A program made the translations under genes and the position numbers. 64,000 nt of DNA from Fibrella rubiginis (GTDB lineage: Bacteria > Bacteroidota > Bacteroidia > Cytophagales > Spirosomataceae): positions 186,001-250,000 of the forward strand of contig NZ_JAFMYV010000004.1 of assembly GCF_017353185.1 (NCBI RefSeq), given 5' to 3'. This document shows positions 54,087-62,537 of this stretch, in pieces. The notes under the pieces are model-generated. The model was not told the origin of the DNA. It saw only the letters and a list, made by a program, of their open reading frames with translations, and did not search any database. Numbering within the stretch: the first letter of the stretch is position 1; each line of letters begins with the position of its first letter.

Positions 54087-54352
54087 GAATTGGTGAGGGT
54101 GAGGAGTGACTTGTAATTGGCATAGCTTCGCGCTCTGGTGTGGCTTCGCGCTCTGATGTGGCTTCGCGCTTGGTGGCTTCGCGCTCTAGGCCCTTCGACA
54201 AGCTCAGGGTGACAGGCTAATAAGCAATCATCTTGACCTGAGACAAGGTCGTTGTCACCCTGAGCTTGTCGAAGGGCAACCCGCGCGAAGCCACCGAGCG
54301 CGAAGCCACCAAGCGCGAAGCTATGCCAACGACAAGTCACCCCTCACCATTC
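54087..54352. repeat. Large inverted repeat R14 with tandem GGCTTCGCGCTC units
   Basis: Arms 54087-54213 and 54254-54352 share CCCTTCGACAAGCTCAGG at the inner end, tandem (T/G)GGCTTCGCGCTC units, then CATAGCTTCGCG and GGTGAGGGGTGA. The left arm has four tandem units and the right arm three, so they differ in length. The right arm runs over the stop and last codons of the 3-hydroxyacyl-CoA dehydrogenase gene. Confidence 0.88.
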
Positions 54353-55326
54353 AGCATTTTTTTTACTACGTCGGCGGGGTAGCGGAGGGCCAGTTCACGA
54401 ATCTCGTAACTAAACCGTTCAAACGTGCGCTGCCAGGCTTCTGCTTCTTCGGGGGTGTAGCTATAAAAACCGTCGGCGTTGGCCACACCACGTCCGCCCC
54501 GGTCTACGATATCCTGAATCAATCTGGGTACGTCGGTGCGGGTGCTGAGGGTGGGCCAAAGGTCTTTCAACACGTTCAAATAGGCCGGTACACCAGTGAG
54601 GTCCATCCATCGAAACACGCCCACGAGGGTCATCCAGTAGCCCGCGTTGTTGCGACAGGCCCGGTCCACGTCTTCGATAGTGGCGTACCCATCTTCCACC
54701 AGTGCAAACGCCTCGCGGTACATGGCGTACATAAGGCGGTTGGTGATGAACCCGCGAATGTCTTTTCGCACCAGCGTAGGCTCCTTACCCCAGCGGTGAG
54801 CTAGTTGGTAGAAAAATTCGGCGTAGCGAATGTCGGTTTGTTCGCCACAGATGACCTCCAGAAACCGCGTCGTGTGCGATGGCTCGGCCCAGTGCAACCC
54901 AATAAACCGCTGTGGTCGGCGGGTCAGGCCCTGCAACTGCGTGATGGGAATGGCCGACGTATTGGAGGCAATCACCGTTTCATCATGCACCTGCGCTTCC
55001 ATCAACCCATACACCCGCCGCTTAATATCGACGTCTTCAAGGGTGCATTCTATAACCAGCCGACAGGAACTCAGGGCCGAATAATCGTCGGTGAGGGTTA
55101 ATCGCTGAAGAAAAAAATCGGGTTCCTGCGCCACAATACCATGCTCACGCAACTCGCTTAGGTGGTGCCGGATACGCGGTTCGGCGGTGGGAAGATCCGT
55201 TGGTATGGGTGCCACAGCCACCACCGGATGCCCCGCCATGAGCAGGCAAGTGGTTATGCTACAGCCCATTAACCCCAGCCCCACCACGGCCACAGGCATT
55301 GTTTCGGGAGAAAAGTTTTCAGTCAT
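54337..55326 (-). CDS. 3-hydroxyacyl-CoA dehydrogenase family protein
   Basis: A 329-residue NAD-binding dehydrogenase. The Rossmann motif is VVGLGLMGCSITTCLLMAG, then VIECTLEDVDIKRRVY, SNTSAIPITQL and the catalytic-histidine region IGLHWAEPSH, a variant of the usual HFFNP. The C-terminal domain shows DIRGFITNRLMYAMYREAF and a GYATIEDVD segment. It probably oxidises a hydroxyacyl-CoA or a related hydroxy acid. The last residues (LNGEG) and stop lie inside the R14 arm. Confidence 0.85.
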   Translation of the reverse strand: MTENFSPETMPVAVVGLGLMGCSITTCLLMAGHPVVAVAPIPTDLPTAEPRIRHHLSELREHGIVAQEPDFFLQRLTLTDDYSALSSCRLVIECTLEDVDIKRRVYGLMEAQVHDETVIASNTSAIPITQLQGLTRRPQRFIGLHWAEPSHTTRFLEVICGEQTDIRYAEFFYQLAHRWGKEPTLVRKDIRGFITNRLMYAMYREAFALVEDGYATIEDVDRACRNNAGYWMTLVGVFRWMDLTGVPAYLNVLKDLWPTLSTRTDVPRLIQDIVDRGGRGVANADGFYSYTPEEAEAWQRTFERFSYEIRELALRYPADVVKKMLNGEG

Positions 55327-55384
55327 GCAGGGGAAGGAGGCGTTCCAGCATGAAAGGGAATTTAAGAGCGGATTTAATGAGACT

Positions 55385-55653
55385 GTTGTCGCTTGGCTCC
55401 AGCCGAGTGACCCATATCTGAGGGCCTCTGGCCCGTAATGCGACGTTGAGTCATGTTGGCCAAACTATTTCAAAACCAACCTACGGGCCGGAGGCCCTCC
55501 GGCGTTGTCGCTTGGCTTCAGCCGAGTGACGCCTATCAAAGGGCCTCCGGCCCGTACTTGGATATTGGAACAGTTAAGCCAACATGACTCAACATCGCAC
55601 TACGGGCCGGAGGCCCTTTGATAGGCGTCACTCGGCTGGAGCCAAGCGACAAC
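55385..55653. repeat. Multi-copy repeat cluster R15 with 76-nt inverted arms
   Basis: Arms 55385-55460 and 55578-55653 are reverse complements with about seven mismatches. A third, directly oriented copy of GCTTGGCTTCAGCCGAGTGA plus GGGCCTCCGGCCCGTA lies at 55503-55557, and a partial copy of GGGCCGGAGGCCCT is at 55483-55500. The cluster fills the 393-bp gap between the dehydrogenase and the Gfo/Idh/MocA gene, where no gene is seen. Confidence 0.92.
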
Positions 55654-55719
55654 GGCGCGACAACGCCGGACTGTCACTATTCACTCTTTCACCCCTCGCT
55701 CTTCATACTTCGCCCCTCA

Positions 55720-57159
55720 CTATTCATTCTTCGGTAGCGGCCCTCTAAACTGATCCAGTTTGTTCGTAGCTACGGAGGCCGTGCGACCACGGGTGGCTTT
55801 CACCGCCGAGGGTACTTTGACGGGGCGACCCGTTTTTGCGGATTTGTAGATTGCCTCCATAATGCGTTGATCCTGAAGACCTTCTTCACCGGGGGTAAAA
55901 GGCACACGGTCGGTGAGTACGCATTCCGACATATGGTCAATTTCGGCGGCGAACTGGTTGACGTCCGGTAGGCTGACGTTTTCCCGGCGTTCGGCTTTTT
56001 TCTCGGCGAAGGCTACATCCATTTTCAGGCCACTATACGAAAACGCGGGGTCAAGGCCAATCCAGCCGCGTTCGGCCATGACCCGGTAGCGGCGCGTTTC
56101 GTGGACGCCATAGTGCGTGAGGCAGTTGGTGATGATGCCGCTGGGAAACCGCATCTGCCAGCTTACCATTTCCTCTACCTCCTTAAATCGCGGGTCGCCG
56201 GGCGTACTCGACTGGTAGGCAAATACTTCGGTTGGTTCTTCGCCGGTCAGGTAGCGAATGGTATTGAGGCAATAAAGGCCAATGTCGGGCAGGGCACCAC
56301 CCCCGGCCAACTTCTTTTTGAAACGCCAGTGCGCCGGGTTGTCGGAGTTCTGGACGTTAACGGTCTCAATGGTTTTGGTTTTGCCAAACTGGTTGCTGCG
56401 GACCATATCGCGTACCAGCCGATTGTAGGGTTCGTACTGAATGCGGTAGGCCACCATCAGCTTGCGGTTGGCTTTCCGGCAGGCATCGATCATGGCCTGG
56501 CATTCGGCGGCGGAGTTGGCCATGGGCTTTTCGCAGAGAATATGTTTGCCCGCCTTTGCCCCGCGAATGGTGTATTCGGCGTGCATGGAATTGGGCAGCA
56601 CAATGTAGATCACCTGCACCTCCGGGTTGTCTTTCAGGCGGTCGTAGGTGGCGTAGCTGTAGCAGCTTTTCTCCGAAATGCCATATTGTCGGGCCACCTT
56701 GAGCATCTTCTCTGGATTTCCACTCACCAGCGCTACCACCTTCGATTTCTTGCACTGGGCAAAGGCGGGCATCAGTTCCTCCAAGGCCAGATGTCCCAGG
56801 CCCACAATGGCGTAGCCCACGCGCTTGTCGGGCGGCATGGGCGTGGGTGTGGGGCCGCTCTGGCGTTCGGTGGCGGCTTTCCACTGCTCCAGCTTCACCG
56901 GCTGCTCAGGGTTCGTGGTGTTCTGCGGCTTCATCGCAGGCGATGCGGCCACCGTTTCCGACGACGGCTGACCGGCAGTGGGAGCCTCCGAAACGGGTGC
57001 CGGGCCACCCTTTTTACCAGTCGATTTACCCGTTGAACAAGCCGCCGCAATGGTGCTCATGGTGCCCACCGCTGCCGCCCGCAGAAATGACTTCCGCGAT
57101 ACTCCGGCCCGTTCGTTCGTATGTAGTAATTGATCTACCCATTCGTCTATCGAGTTCAT
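55720..57159 (-). CDS. Gfo/Idh/MocA-family oxidoreductase lipoprotein
   Basis: A 479-residue protein. The N-terminus carries RKSFLRAAAVGTMSTIAAAC with a lipobox-like cysteine near residue 41, then a linker rich in Ala, Pro, Ser and Lys. The NAD(P) domain starts VGYAIVGLGHLALEELMPAF; the conserved CEKPMANSAAECQAMIDAC and AYRIQYEPYNRLVRDM motifs and the C-terminal ADIGLYCLNTIRYL-like sequence (PDIGLYCLNTIRYL) match glucose-fructose oxidoreductase relatives. It is probably an exported sugar oxidoreductase. It stands alone between repeats R15 and R16. Confidence 0.88.
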   Translation of the reverse strand: MNSIDEWVDQLLHTNERAGVSRKSFLRAAAVGTMSTIAAACSTGKSTGKKGGPAPVSEAPTAGQPSSETVAASPAMKPQNTTNPEQPVKLEQWKAATERQSGPTPTPMPPDKRVGYAIVGLGHLALEELMPAFAQCKKSKVVALVSGNPEKMLKVARQYGISEKSCYSYATYDRLKDNPEVQVIYIVLPNSMHAEYTIRGAKAGKHILCEKPMANSAAECQAMIDACRKANRKLMVAYRIQYEPYNRLVRDMVRSNQFGKTKTIETVNVQNSDNPAHWRFKKKLAGGGALPDIGLYCLNTIRYLTGEEPTEVFAYQSSTPGDPRFKEVEEMVSWQMRFPSGIITNCLTHYGVHETRRYRVMAERGWIGLDPAFSYSGLKMDVAFAEKKAERRENVSLPDVNQFAAEIDHMSECVLTDRVPFTPGEEGLQDQRIMEAIYKSAKTGRPVKVPSAVKATRGRTASVATNKLDQFRGPLPKNE

Positions 57160-57217
57160 AGCGTGTTCGTTTGCGCAATGGAAACGGGTGGCGAAGGAGG
57201 AATGTTTAGTGGGTGCT

Positions 57218-57341
57218 ACCCCACCCCCAACCCCTCCCCTGAAAGACAGGGGAGGGGAGCAGCTTCGGCATAATAGGTTTGCCGTATGGTCTAATGTATC
57301 ACCCCTCCCCTGTCTTTCAGGGGAGGGGCCGGGGGTGGGGT
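57218..57341. repeat. Inverted repeat R16 overlapping the VCBS gene 3' end
   Basis: Arms of 40 nt (57218-57257 and 57302-57341) have two mismatches and a 44-nt loop; each arm contains the palindrome CCCCTCCCCTG...CAGGGGAGGGG. The right arm is translated as part of the C-terminus of the following gene on the minus strand (57291-60653). Confidence 0.93.
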
Positions 57342-60300
57342 CAACCGCACCAGTCCCTTTCCATTGACACCCACAACCACACTACCCTCACCGATGTTGG
57401 CCAGTCCCCGAACGTCGCCGCGAATACCCGCGTTGGCCCGAAACCGGAAGTGACCACGTTGATTTTCCAGCAGTGGTATGTAGCTGGCGTCGGACCGACC
57501 GACGCGAACACGAGCTTGGGTAATGTTGCCGCCGAGCAGCAGATCAAGGTCGCCGTCGTGGTCAAAGTCAACCGGCTCCAGCGCGAAAACGGGGGCGAAC
57601 TGGGCTTCTACGGGTAGTGGATGCGCCACGAATTTGTCGTTTTTATTTTCGTAATACGTTGACTGTAAACTCTTTGCATTGAGCACAGTACCCTTGGCCA
57701 GTTCATCGGGGGCGAATAGATCGGTGAGGGTGACGTTGGCATAGCGATTGTAGTCGGGGAAGCGGGCTTTGAGGAAATTGACCTGCCCCAGCGCTTCGTC
57801 GCGGCTGGCGTAGGGATAAGCTTTGCCCTGCACGAAATAAGTCATGAACGGATCAATGCGTCCGTCGCCATCGAAGTCGCCGTGGGTGAGTTGCACCGGC
57901 CGGGCAGGTGAGGCTTTGAACTGGCTGTTCAGCCCGTAGTTGCCCGCCACCATGTCCATGTCGCCGTCGTTGTCGAAATCGGCTACGGAGAGGCAATTCC
58001 ACCAGCCTTCCTGATTGGCCGGGAGCCATTGTTTGGTAGCATCGGCGAAGCGACCACCTTCGTTCAGCAGTACGGTCGGAGCCATCCACTCGCCTACCAG
58101 AATCAGGTCGGGTTTTCCGTCTTTGTTCAGGTCAGCAGCGCGGGCATCGCAAATAAGACTCGGCGGCAATGGCAGCACCGACGCCGGGGCTTTGCTGAAG
58201 CTACCTTTGCCCGAATTGAGCAGCACGAAACTCGGTTCCGAACGGGGGTATTGTCCCGACACAAACCGCGTTCCGACAAACAGATCAAGGTCTTTATCAC
58301 CATCTACATCCAGCGGCACTACGCACGAACCGGCCTGATGCTCAACGGGTAACCCGCCAGATGACTTGCTAAAATCACCCTTCCCATCATTCAGATAAAG
58401 TCGGTCCTGCAACAACGGATCACCCGCCGCGAAGGGGTAGCCGCCACTGACCACATACAGGTCCAGATCTCCGTCGCTGTCGGCATCAAAGAACGCAGCG
58501 GCCTCATCCTGACTCTGTTTATCTGCCTCAAAAGCAGGTACGGCTGCCCTCATCAATGCACCATCGGCCTGCTGCAAAAACAAGGCACCAGCCTGGTTTT
58601 TGGGACCACAGGCGTATACGTCCAGACGCCCATCGCCGTTCACGTCGCCGGTGGCGAGCTTGGGGCCACTGTACGAAAACTGGTACGGCAAGAGCGATTG
58701 CTGTTTGAAATCGTTGGTATCTACCGGCGTTTGCACCCACCCCGGCACGGGCGTTGTCACAAACGGAGCCGGGGCCTCAGCCGGGTACACAAACCCTGCC
58801 ACTGCCTGCTCATAACGAGGTTGTAGCGGTGTCTTAACCGGCACGTTGACAAGCAGTTGCGTATGATTGTCGGGATATACAATCCGCACGGAATCAGCAA
58901 CTTGGTGGCCACCCATGCCGAAGCGCAGGGGCCCGTAGCTGCACGACTGAAACCCCCGCACCGGCGAGAATTCTTCATACTGCACCCGCCCGCCCGCATA
59001 CACCCACACCTTCGTGCCAATCAGTTGCGGGGTTGGGTTATTGTGCGCCAGATCAATGGCCAGAAACGTGCCCCTCCCCTCTTCCACCGCCCTGTTTCGG
59101 TATACCACAACCGGTCCATTCATGACGTTGGCCAGCAAATCCAGATCACCGTCATTATCCAGATCGGCGTAAGCGGCACCATTGGCTTTTACGGCGCGGG
59201 CGAGGCCCCAATCCTGGGTTATATCCCTGAATGTCAGCGAACTGTCGCCGTTGTTTCGAAACAGGTATCCCCCCACGTCGATGCCGGGCATCTTGTCCAG
59301 GATCTGATCGACGGTGGCTGCCTGTGCTCCCTGCTGCGCTTTCACGCGCTCATCGACGGTGTATTTCAGGAACTGCATGTTGGTATAATCTTTCTCGTAG
59401 CCGTTGGTCACGAACAGATCTTTCCACCCGTCGCCGTCATAATCAGCCAGCAATGCCGACCAGCTCCAGTCCGTGTTCGACACACCCGCGAGTTGACCTA
59501 TTTCAGAGAAAGTAGCCCCCTGACCGGTATTTAATTGTACCATATTCCGCATGGTCTGGGGGTGAAAACCGGCGCGGAGAAGCTGGTTGTATTTGTCGAA
59601 GTTATCGTCGCCGGAAGAGAGCTTGATGCGCTCGTTGGTGGCGGGCAGCATGTCGAGGGTAATGATGTCGGGGCGGGCATCGTTGTTGATATCCGCCACG
59701 TCCGACCCCATTGAATACAGCGACGTATGGCCCGTGGCCGTTTTGATCACGTTGCGAAAATGCGCCTCGCCGGGGGTCGCGTCGGGGATGTTCAGCAGCA
59801 GGTAATCTTCCTCGTTGAAGTCATTCGAAATGTACAGATCCGGCCACCCATCGCCGTTCACATCCGACACGGCAACACCCAGCCCGAAGCTCAACACATT
59901 GTTAATCAGACCAGACGTGGCCGATACGTCTACAAACCGGGGCGCGGTGGGAGTCCCGTCGTTGCGGTAGAGTTTCGAGCCGAAGTGCGCACTTTTTTCC
60001 GTTTTCAACGTACCCAGCAGTTTACTAAAACCAGCGTATTGCGGCAGTGAGTGGTTCAGCACAAACAGGTCCAGATCACCGTCGCGGTCATAGTCGAAAA
60101 AGGCCCCCTGCGTGGAGTACGAATCATCAGCAATGCCATATTCAGCGGCGCGTTCGGTGAACGTAGGCACACCCGTAGCATCAGCGTGATTGTTGATAAA
60201 TAAGAGGTTACGCCTTAGCGTCGAGTCGCTTTGCGCCGACCGGCAGACGTAGATATCCAGCCAGCCGTCGGCGTTGACGTCGGCCAGGGTGACGCCCGTT

Positions 60301-60653
60301 TTCCAGCCTGTCGGTGCTGCCACGCCTGCTTTGTCGGTCACGTTGTCGAAGTGGATTTTCGCTTCGGCACCTTCCTCTTTCTGGAAAACCGTCCGGTTCA
60401 GATACAGCTTGTTCGGTACGCTGTTGCCCGTAAAATACACGTCGGCCAGACCATCGTTATTCAGATCGCCCACCGCCACGCCACCGCCGTTGAAATAGTA
60501 GGGGTATTTCAGCACGTTGTTATCTCCATCCTGCACCACCGTGTTGGCAAAGGCAATACCCGTCTGTTCGGGGGTTAACTCCTCAAACAGTGGCTTGTCA
60601 GTTTGGGAGCAGGCTTGCAGGATGAGTAGGAAAAGGAGGGGGATGGGGCGCAT
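57291..60653 (-). CDS. FG-GAP/VCBS and ASPIC-UnbV lipoprotein (CRTAC1-like)
   Basis: A 1120-residue lipoprotein (LLFLLILQACSQ, Cys near 15). It consists of many FG-GAP/VCBS blades with D-x-N-x-D-G calcium loops (for example DLNNDGLADVYF, DVNADGWLDIYV, DYDGDGWKDLFV, DADSDGDLDLYV) that would form beta-propellers. A central ASPIC/UnbV domain (GTKVWVYAGGRVQYEEF, SVRIVYPDN) is included. Such proteins frequently accompany SusC/SusD pairs as surface proteins. It follows the second sus locus. Its last 18 residues (TPPPAPPLKDRGGVIH) come from repeat R16. Confidence 0.9.
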   Translation of the reverse strand: MRPIPLLFLLILQACSQTDKPLFEELTPEQTGIAFANTVVQDGDNNVLKYPYYFNGGGVAVGDLNNDGLADVYFTGNSVPNKLYLNRTVFQKEEGAEAKIHFDNVTDKAGVAAPTGWKTGVTLADVNADGWLDIYVCRSAQSDSTLRRNLLFINNHADATGVPTFTERAAEYGIADDSYSTQGAFFDYDRDGDLDLFVLNHSLPQYAGFSKLLGTLKTEKSAHFGSKLYRNDGTPTAPRFVDVSATSGLINNVLSFGLGVAVSDVNGDGWPDLYISNDFNEEDYLLLNIPDATPGEAHFRNVIKTATGHTSLYSMGSDVADINNDARPDIITLDMLPATNERIKLSSGDDNFDKYNQLLRAGFHPQTMRNMVQLNTGQGATFSEIGQLAGVSNTDWSWSALLADYDGDGWKDLFVTNGYEKDYTNMQFLKYTVDERVKAQQGAQAATVDQILDKMPGIDVGGYLFRNNGDSSLTFRDITQDWGLARAVKANGAAYADLDNDGDLDLLANVMNGPVVVYRNRAVEEGRGTFLAIDLAHNNPTPQLIGTKVWVYAGGRVQYEEFSPVRGFQSCSYGPLRFGMGGHQVADSVRIVYPDNHTQLLVNVPVKTPLQPRYEQAVAGFVYPAEAPAPFVTTPVPGWVQTPVDTNDFKQQSLLPYQFSYSGPKLATGDVNGDGRLDVYACGPKNQAGALFLQQADGALMRAAVPAFEADKQSQDEAAAFFDADSDGDLDLYVVSGGYPFAAGDPLLQDRLYLNDGKGDFSKSSGGLPVEHQAGSCVVPLDVDGDKDLDLFVGTRFVSGQYPRSEPSFVLLNSGKGSFSKAPASVLPLPPSLICDARAADLNKDGKPDLILVGEWMAPTVLLNEGGRFADATKQWLPANQEGWWNCLSVADFDNDGDMDMVAGNYGLNSQFKASPARPVQLTHGDFDGDGRIDPFMTYFVQGKAYPYASRDEALGQVNFLKARFPDYNRYANVTLTDLFAPDELAKGTVLNAKSLQSTYYENKNDKFVAHPLPVEAQFAPVFALEPVDFDHDGDLDLLLGGNITQARVRVGRSDASYIPLLENQRGHFRFRANAGIRGDVRGLANIGEGSVVVGVNGKGLVRLTPPPAPPLKDRGGVIH

Positions 60654-60670
60654 TTTAGGGGTGGGTTGTT

Positions 60671-60859
60671 TTCGGGCGAGGAGCTACCCCACCGCAGCGG
60701 CGGACCGTCCCCGACCCCTCCCCTGAAAAGCAGGGGAGGGGAGTCTTACCGGAATAGAATACTGAATTAGGCTTGCCTTAATTTATGTTGTCTCCTAACT
60801 CGTCTCCCCTCCCCTTGTTTGAGGGGAGGGGTGGGGGGTGGGGTGGCTCCTCGCCCGAA
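60671..60859. repeat. Inverted repeat R17 upstream of the VCBS gene
   Basis: Outer arms 60671-60691 and 60839-60859 (TTCGGGCGAGGAGC...) have one mismatch. Inside are two copies of the CCCCTCCCCTG...AGGGGAGGGG word also seen in R16. It fills most of the 298-bp gap before susD, and no gene is seen there. Confidence 0.85.
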
Positions 60860-60896
60860 AGCATCTTAGCTACCACCCAACTCATTCCCACAAGCT

Positions 60897-60932
60897 ACAA
60901 AAAAAACAGAGCCACCAGGGGCAGCTCTGTTT
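60897..60932 (-). terminator. Rho-independent terminator after the second susD
   Basis: On the minus strand a 9-bp stem (AAACAGAGC / GCTCTGTTT, 60932-60924 and 60912-60904) with an 11-nt loop is followed by eight Ts. It lies 20 bp after the susD stop and suggests that the VCBS gene has its own promoter or depends on read-through. Confidence 0.85.
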
Positions 60933-60951
60933 ACGTAATAGACCTACGTAA

Positions 60952-62511
60952 TTAATTTTTGTCCCACCACAGCGGCGTGGTCACTTTGTCGGGGCCACCC
61001 AGCAGGGCGGCGGCTTTCGTGACTTCGGCACCGTTGGTGTTACGCTCCACATCGAGGAACGGAATGCGGCGCAGCACCCCCCCGGCAGGAATATCCGGGT
61101 TGTCGGAGTTGGCTACGGGATAGAGCTTGGGCAGGCGCGTGCGGCGGTATTCAGCCCAGCCTTCGAAGCCGTCGGGGAAGAGGGCCAGCCATTTCTGCGT
61201 GGCGATCTGCTCGCGCTGAATGGCCGCCGTAGCCCCAAAAGCAACGGGCACATCACTCATCGGTGCTGACTTCAGATAATCATTTGGTGCTACGGGTTTG
61301 TTGGGGCTGGTCTGGTAGGCTTTGATGGCGGCGGCATCGGTGATCCCCCACTGCTTCATCGAATTTTCGATGCCTTTTTCGTAATAAGCCTGCGCCGTTC
61401 CACCGCCCATGTTCCAGCCATTCAGGGCACCCTCGGCGCGGAGGAAGTACGCCTCGGCGGTGGCCATTACGTTTTGTGGCGTCTCCAACCCCGCCGACGT
61501 CCAGCGCTGCCCTACGTGCGAATTATAATCTGCTGTGTTTACCGGGTCTGTCAACTGACTGGTCGCCAATCCGTTGCGCAGGCCCTCATATGTATTCGTT
61601 TTCACGGCGGGCAGAAAATACACCGGCAACCGGGGATCGGCATAGCCTTTCAGCGTCGACTCCATCGATGCGCTCATGCGAAACTCGTTCCAGTCCGACA
61701 TGATCGAGAGACCGTTGTAATCATTGCCTTTCGTACTGCGCTGCACCAGCGCGTCGTCGTCGGGGCTGTTAGCCAACACGCCGCCCGCCACGGCAGCCTC
61801 CGCCTCCGTTTTCGCCCGGGCCGGATCTACCTTCGACACCCGCAGGGCCAGCCGCAGCCGGAGCGTGTTGGCAAACCGAATCCATTTGTTCACGTCGCCG
61901 CCGTAGATCAGGTCAAACGCGCCAAAAGGCTTCTCAGCCGTTTTGGTTTTCAACACAGTCACGGCTTTGTCGAGGCGCTTGAAGAAGTCATCGTAAATGG
62001 TCGCCTGCGCGTCGTAAGGCACCGACTGAGCTGGTTCACCCGCCTTGAAATACGGGATTGGCCCAACGTGATCGGTCCAGCGGTGAAACGTCCATACCTA
62101 CCAGACGTTGGTAATGGCGTTTTCGGCCGAGGCGGCGTCGGTGCTGTTCAGAATGGTCTTCATCTGCGGCACGGCCTGCGTATAGGTTTCCGTCCAGGGG
62201 TCGCCGATCCAGTCCATCCGGATCACAAACCGATCCGACGGGAAGTAAGTAGCCACGCAGGCAAAATACTGCGCATACTGGTCAGAAAACAGGTTTTGTC
62301 CCACCTGATAGTGGTAGTAGTTGAGCGTTGCTGCCGACTGCGACTTGGCAAACAGGTACGGAATTTCGCTCTTGCCAATCGTCGAAATCTTGGTTTTGTC
62401 GGTGTTAATCTCGTCGAAACTGCTGGTGCAGCCCGGTGCCAGAACGGCCAGCGGACCCGCCACGCAAAGGCCGACAAGGGCTTTATGGACAACGTTGTTG
62501 TTGATTTTCAT
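60952..62511 (-). pseudogene. SusD/RagB-like lipoprotein gene interrupted by an in-frame TAG
   Basis: Two open frames, 62511-62098 (137 residues) and 62022-60952 (356 residues), are in the same phase and separated only by one TAG at 62100-62098. The intervening codons read WTFHRWTDHVGPIPYFKAGE, a normal SusD-like continuation. The N-terminal part has a signal and lipobox (LAVLAPGC), and the later part has FANTLRLRLALRVSKVD and a C-terminal QKWLALFPDGFEGWAEYRRT, the SusD_2-like hallmark. Without the stop it would be about 519 residues, a normal length. It is either a nonsense mutation or a sequencing error. Confidence 0.88.
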
Positions 62512-62537
62512 CGGATAATCGAGTTGAGAGGGTCAGA

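Noticed and set aside
54121-54190. Tandem GGCTTCGCGCTC units as a possible CRISPR array
   Set aside because: The units abut or are separated by 4-6 bases with no spacer-length variable segments, and there are no cas genes.
54079-54201. 41-codon N-terminal extension of the SDR gene (EREATKREATSEREAT)
   Set aside because: It is read from the R14 tandem repeat; the true SDR start is MQNQIAIVTG at 54078.
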